Positions 48,766 to 57,296 of a stretch of 64,000 nt of DNA are shown one piece after another. Numbering within the stretch: the stretch's first letter is position 1; every line of letters begins with the position of its first letter. Under the pieces are notes generated by a model. That model saw only the letters and a list, made by a program, of their open reading frames with translations, made no database searches and was not told the origin of the DNA. The translations under genes were made by a program, and so were the position numbers. Source of the stretch: Lysobacteraceae bacterium 2PB (GTDB lineage Bacteria; Pseudomonadota; Gammaproteobacteria; Xanthomonadales; Xanthomonadaceae); assembly GCA_005502915.1 (NCBI GenBank), contig SCMT01000017.1, positions 24,408 through 88,407 of the forward strand, given 5' to 3'.

Positions 48766-49519
48766 ACGCGTCGGCGCCCCGCTGTTCCTGCTGGCCCGCT
48801 TCGCCGAGTACTTCGACGAAGTGGTGGCCATCAAGCTGGCCATCGCGGATGGGCGGCTGGGCGCGATGCTGGCCGTCGGCGACGAACCGCCGCCCACCGA
48901 ACCGGCCGACCTGGCTGCACGCACGAGTGCGCGCCTGGCGATGACCCTGCTCGCGCAGCGCAACGACATCGCGCGCACCGGCACCGCGCGGGAGATGGAC
49001 GCCTACGAACAGGCGCTCTACGTGATGACCGCGTTGACCGATGAACTCTTCATCCTCGAAACGGACTGGTCCGGCTGCGATGCCTGGATGGACACGCTGG
49101 TCGAACACCGGATCTTCCGCAGCCGAAATGCCGGCGTGCGCGTGTTCGAGATGGCCGAAGCGCTGCTGGCCGAGCCGGCGGTCGACCGGTTGCAGGCCGA
49201 TGTCGCCGCGGTGATGGTGCTCGCCCTGCGCCTCGGCTTCCAGGGCCGCTATCGCGGCGGGCATGGCGAGCCCGAGCTGCGTCGCATCCGCGCGCGGCTG
49301 TACCGGCTGGTGCAGCGCGAGCACGACGGTGGCCTGCAGTTGCCGACCTTCCCGCAGGCGGGCGAGCAGACGCAGGCGGGCGGCACGCCGGCGCGGCTCG
49401 CGCCGCTGACGCCCTGGTACATCGGCGCGGCGATCGCGCTGGTCGTCTACCTGGTGCTGTCCAGCGCGGTGTGGCTGGTGTTGATCGAACCTTTCAGGCA
49501 GGCGGTGGGGACGCATTGA
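48758..49519 (+). CDS. tssL: T6SS membrane protein TssL (short DotU type)
   Basis: 253 residues. Cytoplasmic helical domain of the DotU/IcmH type (MDAYEQALYVMTALTDELFIL, VFEMAEALLAEP, LRLGFQGRYRG) and one C-terminal membrane anchor (WYIGAAIALVVYLVLSSAVW). No peptidoglycan-binding OmpA extension, so that function must come from another protein. Overlaps tssK and tssM (TGATG). Confidence 0.93.
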   Translation: MPERVGAPLFLLARFAEYFDEVVAIKLAIADGRLGAMLAVGDEPPPTEPADLAARTSARLAMTLLAQRNDIARTGTAREMDAYEQALYVMTALTDELFILETDWSGCDAWMDTLVEHRIFRSRNAGVRVFEMAEALLAEPAVDRLQADVAAVMVLALRLGFQGRYRGGHGEPELRRIRARLYRLVQREHDGGLQLPTFPQAGEQTQAGGTPARLAPLTPWYIGAAIALVVYLVLSSAVWLVLIEPFRQAVGTH

Positions 49520-52500
49520 TGGATCTGGAGACTGTCACCGCAGTGTTGTCGAAGCTCGATGTCGGGAGGACATCGGGACTGGTCGCGGGCATCGCCATCG
49601 GCCTGCTCCTGCTGGTCTGGTGGCTGCGTCGCATGCTGCGCAAGCCGAAGATCGTCGGCATCGAGGTGCCTGGCGACGGCTGCGTGTTCTGCGCCCGCGT
49701 GCGTGGCTGGTTCAGCGGATTTCTGGATGCGCTGGATTATCTGGCGACGCGTCGCGAATGGCGCTACGCGCAGCCCTGGGTGCTGGTGCTGGGCGGCAAG
49801 GGCGCCGGCAAGAGCAGCTTCGCCGCGTCGGTGTCGGCGATCGAACGGCATCCGAAGCCCGCGAAAGCCGGCGAGCTGAAGGCGGAGGGCATGCAGTGGA
49901 CCTTCCTGCGCCGTGGCGTGCTGATCGACGCCGACGGCGCGCTGGCCAGCGCCGCCGATGGCAGCGACGGTGCGCGGGCGTGGCTCAAGGGCCTGGACAT
50001 GCTCGATGCGCTGCGCCCGGAGCGTGCGCTCGACGGCGTCGTGCTGTGCGTGTCCGCGCGCAGCCTGCGCGGCGCGAAGCGGTCCGAGCGCGCGGCGCTC
50101 GCGGCCGAAGCCAATCGCCAGCTGGGCCAGCTGCAGTCGGCGGTCGAGTTCATGCTGCCGGTGTACGTGGTCGTCACCCAGTGCGACCACCTGCCGGGCT
50201 TCGGCGCGTTCTGGTCCAACCTCGCGCCCGAACACCGACGCGAGATGTTCGGCTATTCGGCGGTCTCGCAGGATCTCAGCCACGCCCCGGCGGAGTGGGC
50301 CGAGGCTGCATTCGACCGCATCGGCGAACGCCTGCGCGAAGTGCAGGTGAACGTGGCGGCGGCGAGCGAGCGCGTCGAGGACGTCGACGGCTTCTTCCTG
50401 TTCCCGGCACGATTCCACGAACTGCGCGCCCCGCTGTCGGACTGGCTGGAGACCGTGTTTCGCACCACCGCCTGGCAGAGCGGCCACCTGTTCCGCGGCC
50501 TGTATTTCACCGGCGCGGTGCATGGCGCGGGCGAACGGCGCAGCGGTCCGCGCACCGACGTGTCCTTCGTCGATGCCCTCGTCGCCGACAAGGTGCTGCG
50601 CGAGACGGCGCTGGCGAGGCCGACGCGCCAGGGCGTGTGGTCGCGCAACGAGGTGATCCGCCGCGTGCAGTACACGGCCATCGCGGCCCTCGTGGCGTTG
50701 CTGGTCGCGCTGGGCGTGGCCGGCTATCGCGTGTCGCGCCAGGTCGACACCCTGGTGACCGGCATGCACACGTTGCGCGAGGTGGTGCCGCGCGTGCCCC
50801 CGGCGGAGAGCGGCGAATGCCTGGCCAGCGAGGATGTGTATCCGTTGCTGGCGCATGTCTCGCGCGTCGATACCCGTTCGGCCCGCCTTGCCATCCCGCT
50901 GTCGTGGGTCGACAGCCGCCTGACCAACCGCAGCGCGAAGGTCGTCGGGAATACCACCGTCGAAGGCGTGCTGCTGCCGACGCTGTCCTGCCTGCTGGAG
51001 AAGCGCGCGCGCGACCTGCTCGGCACCAGTCGCCTGACTGCCGCGAGCGAGGGTGCGGGCTATTCCGTGCAGCGCACCGCATTCCGCGATCTGCTCGCCC
51101 AGTCGCGAGCGCTCGAAGACAACCTGAAGCGCTACGAAAGCCTGTCCAAGCGCGCACCGATGATGGCGGAAGACGAGGTGCTGGCGACGCTCGCGCAGCT
51201 CTCGCAGTACGCCTTCGGCGAGCCGGTGCCGCGCATCGTGATGCGCCGTGGCGGCGTGGTTGACGACGCTTTCCGCAATCTCGAAGGCAAGGCGCCGCAA
51301 CCGGTGATGCCCAATGGCCTGCAGGCCCGCCTGACCACCGCGATCGACGCGCGCGCGGCGAGCCTGCGCACCGCACTGGGTCGCGAGGTCGCTGCCGGTT
51401 CCACGCTGCTGGCCGCGCTGGACCAGGGCCGCCAGCCGATCCTCGACAACACCTGGCGCATGGGCAAATGGCTGACCTGGGTGCAGGGGCAGTGGCTGGG
51501 CTCGTCGCCGGAGCGCAATCCGTGCCAGGAAATCGTCGATGCCAGCAAGGCCGATGTCGAGGCGCTGATCGCCTACTACGGCAGCAGCGACACGCTCGAA
51601 CGCCTGCTTCGCAAGTTCGGGGAAACGCAGTGCTACCAGCCCGAGATGCGCGTGCTGGCGAACATGGAGATCGCGCCCTACGGTCCGCTGTTCCTGACCG
51701 GCAAGACCGGGCTGACGCTGTCGCCTGCCGTGCAGGGCGAACTCGGCGGCATGCCGGCGCTGGTCGCGCTGCCGTTCATGCAGCTGCGCTCCGCAGCGCC
51801 GTTCCGCTGCCTCGGCGGCGCCGCACGCTGGCGCGCGAGCGAGATCGCCGAAGCCGCCGGCTACCTCGACCAGTACGAAGCCTTCGCCAAGGCGCGCAAG
51901 CTGCCGTCGCTGCCCGAGGGCGGGCGACCGCTGTACGACCGCCTCGCGCGCGCCTCGCTGGCGCATGCGATGGACGACGCGCTGCGCCGCGCGCAGCAGG
52001 CCTCGGCCGACATCGAAGCCGAAACCACCGCCGCCACGCGCAGCGATGCCGCGCTGGCGGAAGTCGGCAACGAACTGGCGCGCGGACTGCCTTCGCTGCA
52101 GCGCGTGCTGACCGCGTACGCGCAGCTGGGTTTCGCCGACGATGGCGCGAAGGTGCGCCAGTGCGCGCGCGATTTCGCCGCGGACAACCTCGGTGGCGTC
52201 GATGCGCTGGCCGACGCCAGTCGCCTGTATTCGCCGACCGTGCCCGCCGGTGGCGAGTTCCTCTACGCGCTGGGCAGCGTGCCGGTCGCGAAGGATTTCC
52301 TCGCACGGCAGGTGGCGCGCGCCGAAGTGCTGGCCGGCTATGCCGATCCGTTCCTGTCGCTGCTCTCGGGCAGCACCGGCGTGGACGATGCCTGGCGCGA
52401 CACGCCGCAGACCGATGCGTTCTGGCGCAACACGCGCACCGAGATCGAAAGCTACACCAAGGGCAAGGAGCCGAGCGGGCAGGTGGCGAACCTCGATGCG

Positions 52501-53433
52501 CTGGTGATCGGCCAGCTCACCGCCATGACCTACCAGAACTGCGGCAGCCTGCTCGCGGCGTACAAGTCGCCGGAGTTCGGCAACGACCTGTTCTCCGAGC
52601 GCCGCCGCAGGCTGGAGCGCCAGGTGCAGCTGCGCTGCACGGATCGCCGCGCCGCCGATGCCGAAGAGGTCTATGGCGCGCTGGCCACCCGTTTCAATCG
52701 CGATCTGGCCGGGCGCTATCCGTTCGGGCCGCTGGAGGCGCGCGACGCCAGTCCGGCGCTGGTCCGCGAGTTCTTCCTCGACTTCGCCCGCGATCGCGCG
52801 CGGATCGGCGAGGCGCTGCGCGACCTGCAGGGCGCGCGCTGGCGCGAGGTGAACGCCTTCGTCGAAGGACTCGATATCGCTGCCGCGTTCCTCGACGCGA
52901 ACGTCGCCGCGCCCGAAGGCATGGGCGTGATCGGGCTGGACGCGACCTTCCCGGCCGACGCTGCGCGCGCCCTCGGCGCCAACGAGGTCACGACCTGGCG
53001 CCTGCGCGTCGACGACATGGCCTCGGAGTTCCCGAATGCGCAGAAGGCGTTGTCCTGGCTGCCGGGTGACGGCGTGGCGCTCGAACTGCAATGGGCCGAA
53101 CGCTCCGGTTGGCGACCGCTGGCCGATGCGCTGCAGCCGCAGCTGCAGGCGCAGGGCGCGACCGCACGCTTCGCCTTCGACGGCCCGTGGGCGCTGCTGC
53201 GCATGATCGACACGCATTGCCCGCCCGGTGCCGGCGGACGCACCGCCACGCCGCTGCTGCTGCGCTTCACGCTGCCGGTGCAGTCGGTGGCGCCCGGTGC
53301 GGACGGCAAGCCCGCGCAGGCTGAAGCACGGGTGTTCATGCAGTGGCGACTGACCGGCACCGACCCGGCGAGCAAGGCGGTCAGGCCGCTCGCGCTGCCG
53401 GCGGAATTCCCGCGCAGCGCGCCGACCCGATGA
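49519..53433 (+). CDS. tssM: T6SS membrane protein TssM (IcmF family)
   Basis: 1304 residues. One N-terminal membrane helix (about 21-37) is visible instead of the usual two, then a cytoplasmic NTPase domain with Walker A GGKGAGKSS (92-100), a further membrane helix near 396-416 (AIAALVALLVALGVAGY), and a long periplasmic region ending in the beta-sandwich that binds TssJ (FDGPWALLRMIDTHCPPG, TPLLLRFTLPVQSV). Forms the envelope-spanning complex with TssJ and TssL. Confidence 0.93.
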   Translation: MDLETVTAVLSKLDVGRTSGLVAGIAIGLLLLVWWLRRMLRKPKIVGIEVPGDGCVFCARVRGWFSGFLDALDYLATRREWRYAQPWVLVLGGKGAGKSSFAASVSAIERHPKPAKAGELKAEGMQWTFLRRGVLIDADGALASAADGSDGARAWLKGLDMLDALRPERALDGVVLCVSARSLRGAKRSERAALAAEANRQLGQLQSAVEFMLPVYVVVTQCDHLPGFGAFWSNLAPEHRREMFGYSAVSQDLSHAPAEWAEAAFDRIGERLREVQVNVAAASERVEDVDGFFLFPARFHELRAPLSDWLETVFRTTAWQSGHLFRGLYFTGAVHGAGERRSGPRTDVSFVDALVADKVLRETALARPTRQGVWSRNEVIRRVQYTAIAALVALLVALGVAGYRVSRQVDTLVTGMHTLREVVPRVPPAESGECLASEDVYPLLAHVSRVDTRSARLAIPLSWVDSRLTNRSAKVVGNTTVEGVLLPTLSCLLEKRARDLLGTSRLTAASEGAGYSVQRTAFRDLLAQSRALEDNLKRYESLSKRAPMMAEDEVLATLAQLSQYAFGEPVPRIVMRRGGVVDDAFRNLEGKAPQPVMPNGLQARLTTAIDARAASLRTALGREVAAGSTLLAALDQGRQPILDNTWRMGKWLTWVQGQWLGSSPERNPCQEIVDASKADVEALIAYYGSSDTLERLLRKFGETQCYQPEMRVLANMEIAPYGPLFLTGKTGLTLSPAVQGELGGMPALVALPFMQLRSAAPFRCLGGAARWRASEIAEAAGYLDQYEAFAKARKLPSLPEGGRPLYDRLARASLAHAMDDALRRAQQASADIEAETTAATRSDAALAEVGNELARGLPSLQRVLTAYAQLGFADDGAKVRQCARDFAADNLGGVDALADASRLYSPTVPAGGEFLYALGSVPVAKDFLARQVARAEVLAGYADPFLSLLSGSTGVDDAWRDTPQTDAFWRNTRTEIESYTKGKEPSGQVANLDALVIGQLTAMTYQNCGSLLAAYKSPEFGNDLFSERRRRLERQVQLRCTDRRAADAEEVYGALATRFNRDLAGRYPFGPLEARDASPALVREFFLDFARDRARIGEALRDLQGARWREVNAFVEGLDIAAAFLDANVAAPEGMGVIGLDATFPADAARALGANEVTTWRLRVDDMASEFPNAQKALSWLPGDGVALELQWAERSGWRPLADALQPQLQAQGATARFAFDGPWALLRMIDTHCPPGAGGRTATPLLLRFTLPVQSVAPGADGKPAQAEARVFMQWRLTGTDPASKAVRPLALPAEFPRSAPTR

Positions 53434-53528
53434 GGCTTTCCATGATGCGAAACGAAACAGGATTCGAGCCAGTGCGCGACGGCATCTCGGGACAGGTCGC
53501 GCACTTCACCGCCGGAGAAACGAGATGA
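53430..53528 (+). CDS. Possible 32-residue micro-ORF between tssM and tssA
   Basis: MRLSMMRNETGFEPVRDGIS... overlaps the tssM stop as ATGA and its own stop overlaps the tssA start as ATGA. The frame could simply couple translation of tssA to tssM, since the tssA ribosome-binding site (GGAGAAACGAG) lies inside it. No homology can be judged at this length. Listed as a candidate only. Confidence 0.3.
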   Translation: MRLSMMRNETGFEPVRDGISGQVAHFTAGETR

Positions 53529-54628
53529 ACGAACGACAGCAGGCCCATGATCGCTACTTCCGCGCCACGGTCGGGCAGGCCTGGGATGCCATGCTCGCGC
53601 CGCTGCCGGGCGCATCGCCCGCCGGCCATCCCGCCCACGAGGACGAGGATTACCGCCGCGTCCGCCACGAACGCACCGAGGAGGATCCGACCCTGCCCCA
53701 GGGGGCCTGGGAACGCGAGCTCAAGCGCGCGGACTGGCAGGCGGTGGGCGAGCTTTCGGCGCGTGCGCTGGCCTACCGCAGCAAGGACCTGCAGTTCGCG
53801 GCCTGGCTCTACGAGTCGCTGATCGTGCGCACCGGCTTCCAGGCGCTGGCGCCCTGCCTGTCGCTGATCGAAGCGCTGATGTCGTCCTACGGCCAGGACC
53901 TGCATCCGCGATCGGAGGAACACGTCGCCAACCTGTGGGCGTGGATCGCGCACAAGTTGCTGTTGCCGCTGCGCAAGGTGCCGCTGACCGCGACCGGCGG
54001 CGATCGCGACTACGCCTGGAACGACTGGGAACAGGCGCGGCGCAACGAGCAGATCCGCGCCAGCCTCGGTCGCCAGCGCGAATCGGAAATCGAAGGCGCC
54101 AGCCTGGCCGATGTCGGCGCGGGCCTGGCCTGCACGCCGAACGAGCGCCTGGCCTTCCTCCACGACTGCATCCGCGATGGCCTGGAGGCGCTGGATCGCC
54201 TGGAGCAGGCCGGCGATGCGGTCTGGGGCGACAAGCTGCCGACTCTGGCGCCGATGCGGGACCTGCTGGAGGAGATCGGCATCCTGCTCACCGGCGAAGC
54301 GCGTCGCCGCGGCCTGCTGTCCCCGCCTGCGCAGGAGGAGGACGCCTCCGATGCCGACGCGGCCGACGGCATGCATGCGCCGGCCGTCGTCGCGGGCAAC
54401 CACGATCGCCGCCAGGTCTACGCCGCGCTGGCCGAGATCGCGCATGCGCTGGAAGTGATCGAACCGCACAGCCCCGTGCCGTACCTCATCCGCCGTGCCG
54501 TCGCCTGGGGCGGGCTCAACACCGCGCAGCTCTACAACGAAGTGTTCGTACGCTGCGGCGGACAGATCAACATCTTCGAGCTGCTCGGCCTCGGCGATCC
54601 GGTCGCCGGGCAGGAGCGGGCGGCGTGA
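53525..54628 (+). CDS. tssA: T6SS protein TssA
   Basis: 367 residues with an ImpA-like N-terminal domain: GQAWDAMLAPLPGASPAGHPAHEDEDYRRVR, the KRADWQAVGELSARALAYRSKDLQFAAWL and LSLIEALMSSYGQDLHP segments. The C-terminal part has VIEPHSPVPYLIRRAVAWG, the usual end helix of short TssAs. It acts at the baseplate or distal cap to steer sheath growth. Last recognised core T6SS gene of the operon. Confidence 0.9.
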   Translation: MNERQQAHDRYFRATVGQAWDAMLAPLPGASPAGHPAHEDEDYRRVRHERTEEDPTLPQGAWERELKRADWQAVGELSARALAYRSKDLQFAAWLYESLIVRTGFQALAPCLSLIEALMSSYGQDLHPRSEEHVANLWAWIAHKLLLPLRKVPLTATGGDRDYAWNDWEQARRNEQIRASLGRQRESEIEGASLADVGAGLACTPNERLAFLHDCIRDGLEALDRLEQAGDAVWGDKLPTLAPMRDLLEEIGILLTGEARRRGLLSPPAQEEDASDADAADGMHAPAVVAGNHDRRQVYAALAEIAHALEVIEPHSPVPYLIRRAVAWGGLNTAQLYNEVFVRCGGQINIFELLGLGDPVAGQERAA

Positions 54629-54682
54629 GCTTCGGCTCGATCCGGACCACGACCATGGTCCGCAGACATCAGGGAGAAAGAC

Positions 54683-55201
54683 ATGGAAGACAATACACCT
54701 CGCAGGCAGTTCGTCCCCGGACCACGGATACCGAGCGAACGTTTGCGCTCGCTGCCTCCCTTCACCCAAAACCAGATGCCCACGGTGCAGGCTGCGCGCA
54801 TGATCACGCAAGGCATGAGCACCGATCCAAAATTCCACATCAAGGGCAGCATGGCCGCGTTGGTGCATGGCGGCAACGTCACGCCGGGAGACCTGGACCT
54901 CGTGACCGGAAGCCTGCCGAAAATCAACAACGCCCTGACTCCGATGGGCTATCCCAAGGTGTCGCCGTTCAAACCGCGCATCACGCAACCGCCTAATGGT
55001 CTTCCGCCGATCGACGTGCTGCACTCCGGCGACTGGGGCGCGGACAACGTGCCGAAAACGACGGTCAGCGGCATCCGCGTCACCTCGGTGGAACAGACGA
55101 TTCGGGATCTCAAGCGTGATCCCAGGCCCGGAAAACAGAACAGGAACGCGCGCCTGATCTCGGAAATCATCCATGCCAATACCCATGAAAGCCCGTTCTG
55201 A
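54683..55201 (+). CDS. Nucleotidyltransferase-like protein D
   Basis: 172 residues. FHIKGSMAALVHGG with G55-S56, then D70-L-D72, and a third acidic residue D111 in PPIDVLHSG match the minimal nucleotidyltransferase pattern G-S-x(n)-D-x-D...D seen in AbiEii/MNT-type enzymes. The later VTSVEQTIRDLKRD helix fits that fold too. The N-terminus is disordered and basic. GGGAGAAAG precedes the ATG. First gene after tssA; it could be a T6SS effector, a housekeeping NTase or part of a toxin pair. No partner antitoxin is evident. Confidence 0.65.
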   Translation: MEDNTPRRQFVPGPRIPSERLRSLPPFTQNQMPTVQAARMITQGMSTDPKFHIKGSMAALVHGGNVTPGDLDLVTGSLPKINNALTPMGYPKVSPFKPRITQPPNGLPPIDVLHSGDWGADNVPKTTVSGIRVTSVEQTIRDLKRDPRPGKQNRNARLISEIIHANTHESPF

Positions 55202-55226
55202 ACCCATGACGGCGAGGTGACAGGCC

Positions 55227-56102
55227 ATGTCCAGCACGCCGACACGCAGTCCCGGGCAGAAACCCCTGGCGATCGTCATCGCCGCGCAGATGCGTCCCAT
55301 GCCGGGCGCGCTGCCCGGTGGCGTGAAGCCCGTCAAACCGGTCAACGTCAACAAGGCCCTGCGCAAGGCGATGAACAGCTCGCCGCAGGCGAAGGTCGCG
55401 TTCAAGCAGAACAAGGCCGCCGTCAACCAGGCGAAGCCGCACCTGCAGGCGCTCGCCAACCGGCAAGGGCAGGGCCTGATGTCGTCGCTGAAGCATGGCG
55501 TGTCGGCGATGCGCTCGCTCAAGCAGGTCACGCGCGACATGGCGAAGCAGCCCGGCGCGAACAAGCTGAAGGTCGAATCGAACGTGCCGCTCAACGCCAA
55601 GGCACAGAAACACATGGACGGCATCAGCCGGGCGATGGAGGGACCGAAGCCGAAGCTGTTCTCGGCGCTGGGCCAGGGCATCGGCCTGATGCGCGAACTG
55701 CGCAAGACCACGCAGCAGATGAAGCAGGAATCGAAACGCGCGCAACATGGCGACGCGCGCATGCTCTCGCCGATGCCGAAGCCCGGCGGTGGCCCGGATC
55801 CGGGCGGCGGCAAATCGGTGGGTCATTCGATCGGCAAGTCGACGGTCAGGCAGACCGGCAAGCCTTTCGCCGAGACCGCCGACCTGCTGCGCACGCTCGG
55901 TCAGGGCGTGCGGATGATGCAGGGCCTCAAGCAGGTGACGAAGGCGATGAAGACCGCGGAGACGCAGGGCACGCTGCTGCAGGGCATGACGCAGTTCCAG
56001 TCGCTGTCGTCCATGTCGCCCGGGAAGGGTGACAGCCCGCTGGCGATCATGCTGATCGCGCGGCGGGGCGGGACGTCGCCCGGTCGCGAGTCGGGAGACT
56101 GA
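55227..56102 (+). CDS. Threefold-repeat helical protein E
   Basis: 291 residues, not recognised. A helical unit of about 22 residues recurs three times: 85-107 (SSLKHGVSAMRSLKQVTRDM), 145-167 (SALGQGIGLMRELRKTTQQM) and 221-243 (RTLGQGVRMMQGLKQVTKAM). The ends also echo one another (KPLAIVIAAQMRP at 12-24, SPLAIMLIARRGG near the C-terminus). Very basic, Met/Lys/Gln-rich, no signal peptide. GAGG is upstream of the ATG. Lies between the NTase-like and MTase-like genes. Confidence 0.7.
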   Translation: MSSTPTRSPGQKPLAIVIAAQMRPMPGALPGGVKPVKPVNVNKALRKAMNSSPQAKVAFKQNKAAVNQAKPHLQALANRQGQGLMSSLKHGVSAMRSLKQVTRDMAKQPGANKLKVESNVPLNAKAQKHMDGISRAMEGPKPKLFSALGQGIGLMRELRKTTQQMKQESKRAQHGDARMLSPMPKPGGGPDPGGGKSVGHSIGKSTVRQTGKPFAETADLLRTLGQGVRMMQGLKQVTKAMKTAETQGTLLQGMTQFQSLSSMSPGKGDSPLAIMLIARRGGTSPGRESGD

Positions 56103-56105
56103 GCG

Positions 56106-57296
56106 ATGGCCGCCGAGCCGGAACGCGCGATCGGACAGGCGCTGCCTTCGCAGGAGGCGCAACCGGTCGTGGGCCGCTTGCGTCCGGCCTGGCAGGCCGG
56201 GCGGGTCCGCACGCTGCGCGAAGCCCAGGACGATGCGCGCGTGGTCCAGGCGTTCCTGCAGGTCGGCATGCGCAACCGCTGCATCGATCCCATGCATCCT
56301 GTGTGGGTGGTCGATCTGTCGCCCGGCGATGGCGAGCGTGCCTGGCACCTGCTGCGGATCCTCGCCGCCGAAGCGCTGCGCGGACCACCCGTGCGCTACC
56401 TGGCCTGCTGCCGGGACCCGGCGCAGCACGACGCGCTGGCCGCGCATGCACCGTTCGCGGAGTGGCGTGCCGACGGCCGCATCTGCCTCGATCGCAACGA
56501 TCGAGGCCTGCCGCCGCATCCGCTGCGCAATCCGGTGGTCGTCCTCGCGCACGAGGCATTCTCCGCCCGTGAGCAGCATCTGTTCCGGGTCCGCAAAGGC
56601 GAAGTGATGCAGGCCTGGCATCACCCCCATGAGCGGATCGAATGGCGCGACCTGCGCCGGCGCGATGGTGCCTGCCGCCTGCTGTCGGGGCAGCGCAGCG
56701 TACAGGATGGCGTGTCGCTGACCTTGCCTCACGCGGGCATGGTCCTGCTCGATGCATTGCTGCAGGCCAGCGGCGGGCGCATGCTGCTGCGCGCCACAGA
56801 CGATGGCGTGTTCGAACCCGAGCGCATCGCTGCGGAAGGGTTGCGTGCCGACGACGAAGCTCCGCCGCAGGTCAACTTCGAGGCGCTGGCTCGATGGCAT
56901 CGTGCCAATGGCGGGCAAGTACTGCAGTCGCGCAGCACGCGGCAGGGTCGTGTGCTTCACCATGCGCTGCATGATGTCGACGGCGGCCGGTTGCGTGAAT
57001 GCCTGCCCGAACTTCTGGCTTTGCCGCATCCGGACGATCATGTCGAGCTGCTCGGGACACTGGCTGCGCTCTCGTGCCCGAGCCTGCCCCAGTGCATCGC
57101 ACTGCTGCGCGCGCATGGCGGCGATCCCCGTGCGCTCGCGGCGCTCGCCGCGCGCCTGCCGGAGGCGCCTGTCCTCGCGGATGCGGATGCGTCCGGCACT
57201 GTCCTGACGACCTGGCAGAGCCTAGCGGCCTGGTCGGAGTCGATGCGTTATCCGATCTGCCTCACGGCAGCCAGTCAGGAGGTGGGGAATGAGTAA
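56106..57296 (+). CDS. SAM-methyltransferase-like protein F (MidA-like)
   Basis: 396 residues. VWVVDLSPGDGERAWHLLRIL resembles the class I methyltransferase motif I, and NPVVVLAHEAFSAREQHLFRVRKGE closely follows the pattern of the MidA/NDUFAF7 family ([LV]x(2)NE[VL][LF]DAxPVxx[FY]). Known MidA proteins methylate an arginine in respiratory complex I assembly; here the gene sits among T6SS-flank genes and is divergent, so another target is likely. Its stop overlaps the start of the next gene by eight bases. Confidence 0.6.
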   Translation: MAAEPERAIGQALPSQEAQPVVGRLRPAWQAGRVRTLREAQDDARVVQAFLQVGMRNRCIDPMHPVWVVDLSPGDGERAWHLLRILAAEALRGPPVRYLACCRDPAQHDALAAHAPFAEWRADGRICLDRNDRGLPPHPLRNPVVVLAHEAFSAREQHLFRVRKGEVMQAWHHPHERIEWRDLRRRDGACRLLSGQRSVQDGVSLTLPHAGMVLLDALLQASGGRMLLRATDDGVFEPERIAAEGLRADDEAPPQVNFEALARWHRANGGQVLQSRSTRQGRVLHHALHDVDGGRLRECLPELLALPHPDDHVELLGTLAALSCPSLPQCIALLRAHGGDPRALAALAARLPEAPVLADADASGTVLTTWQSLAAWSESMRYPICLTAASQEVGNE

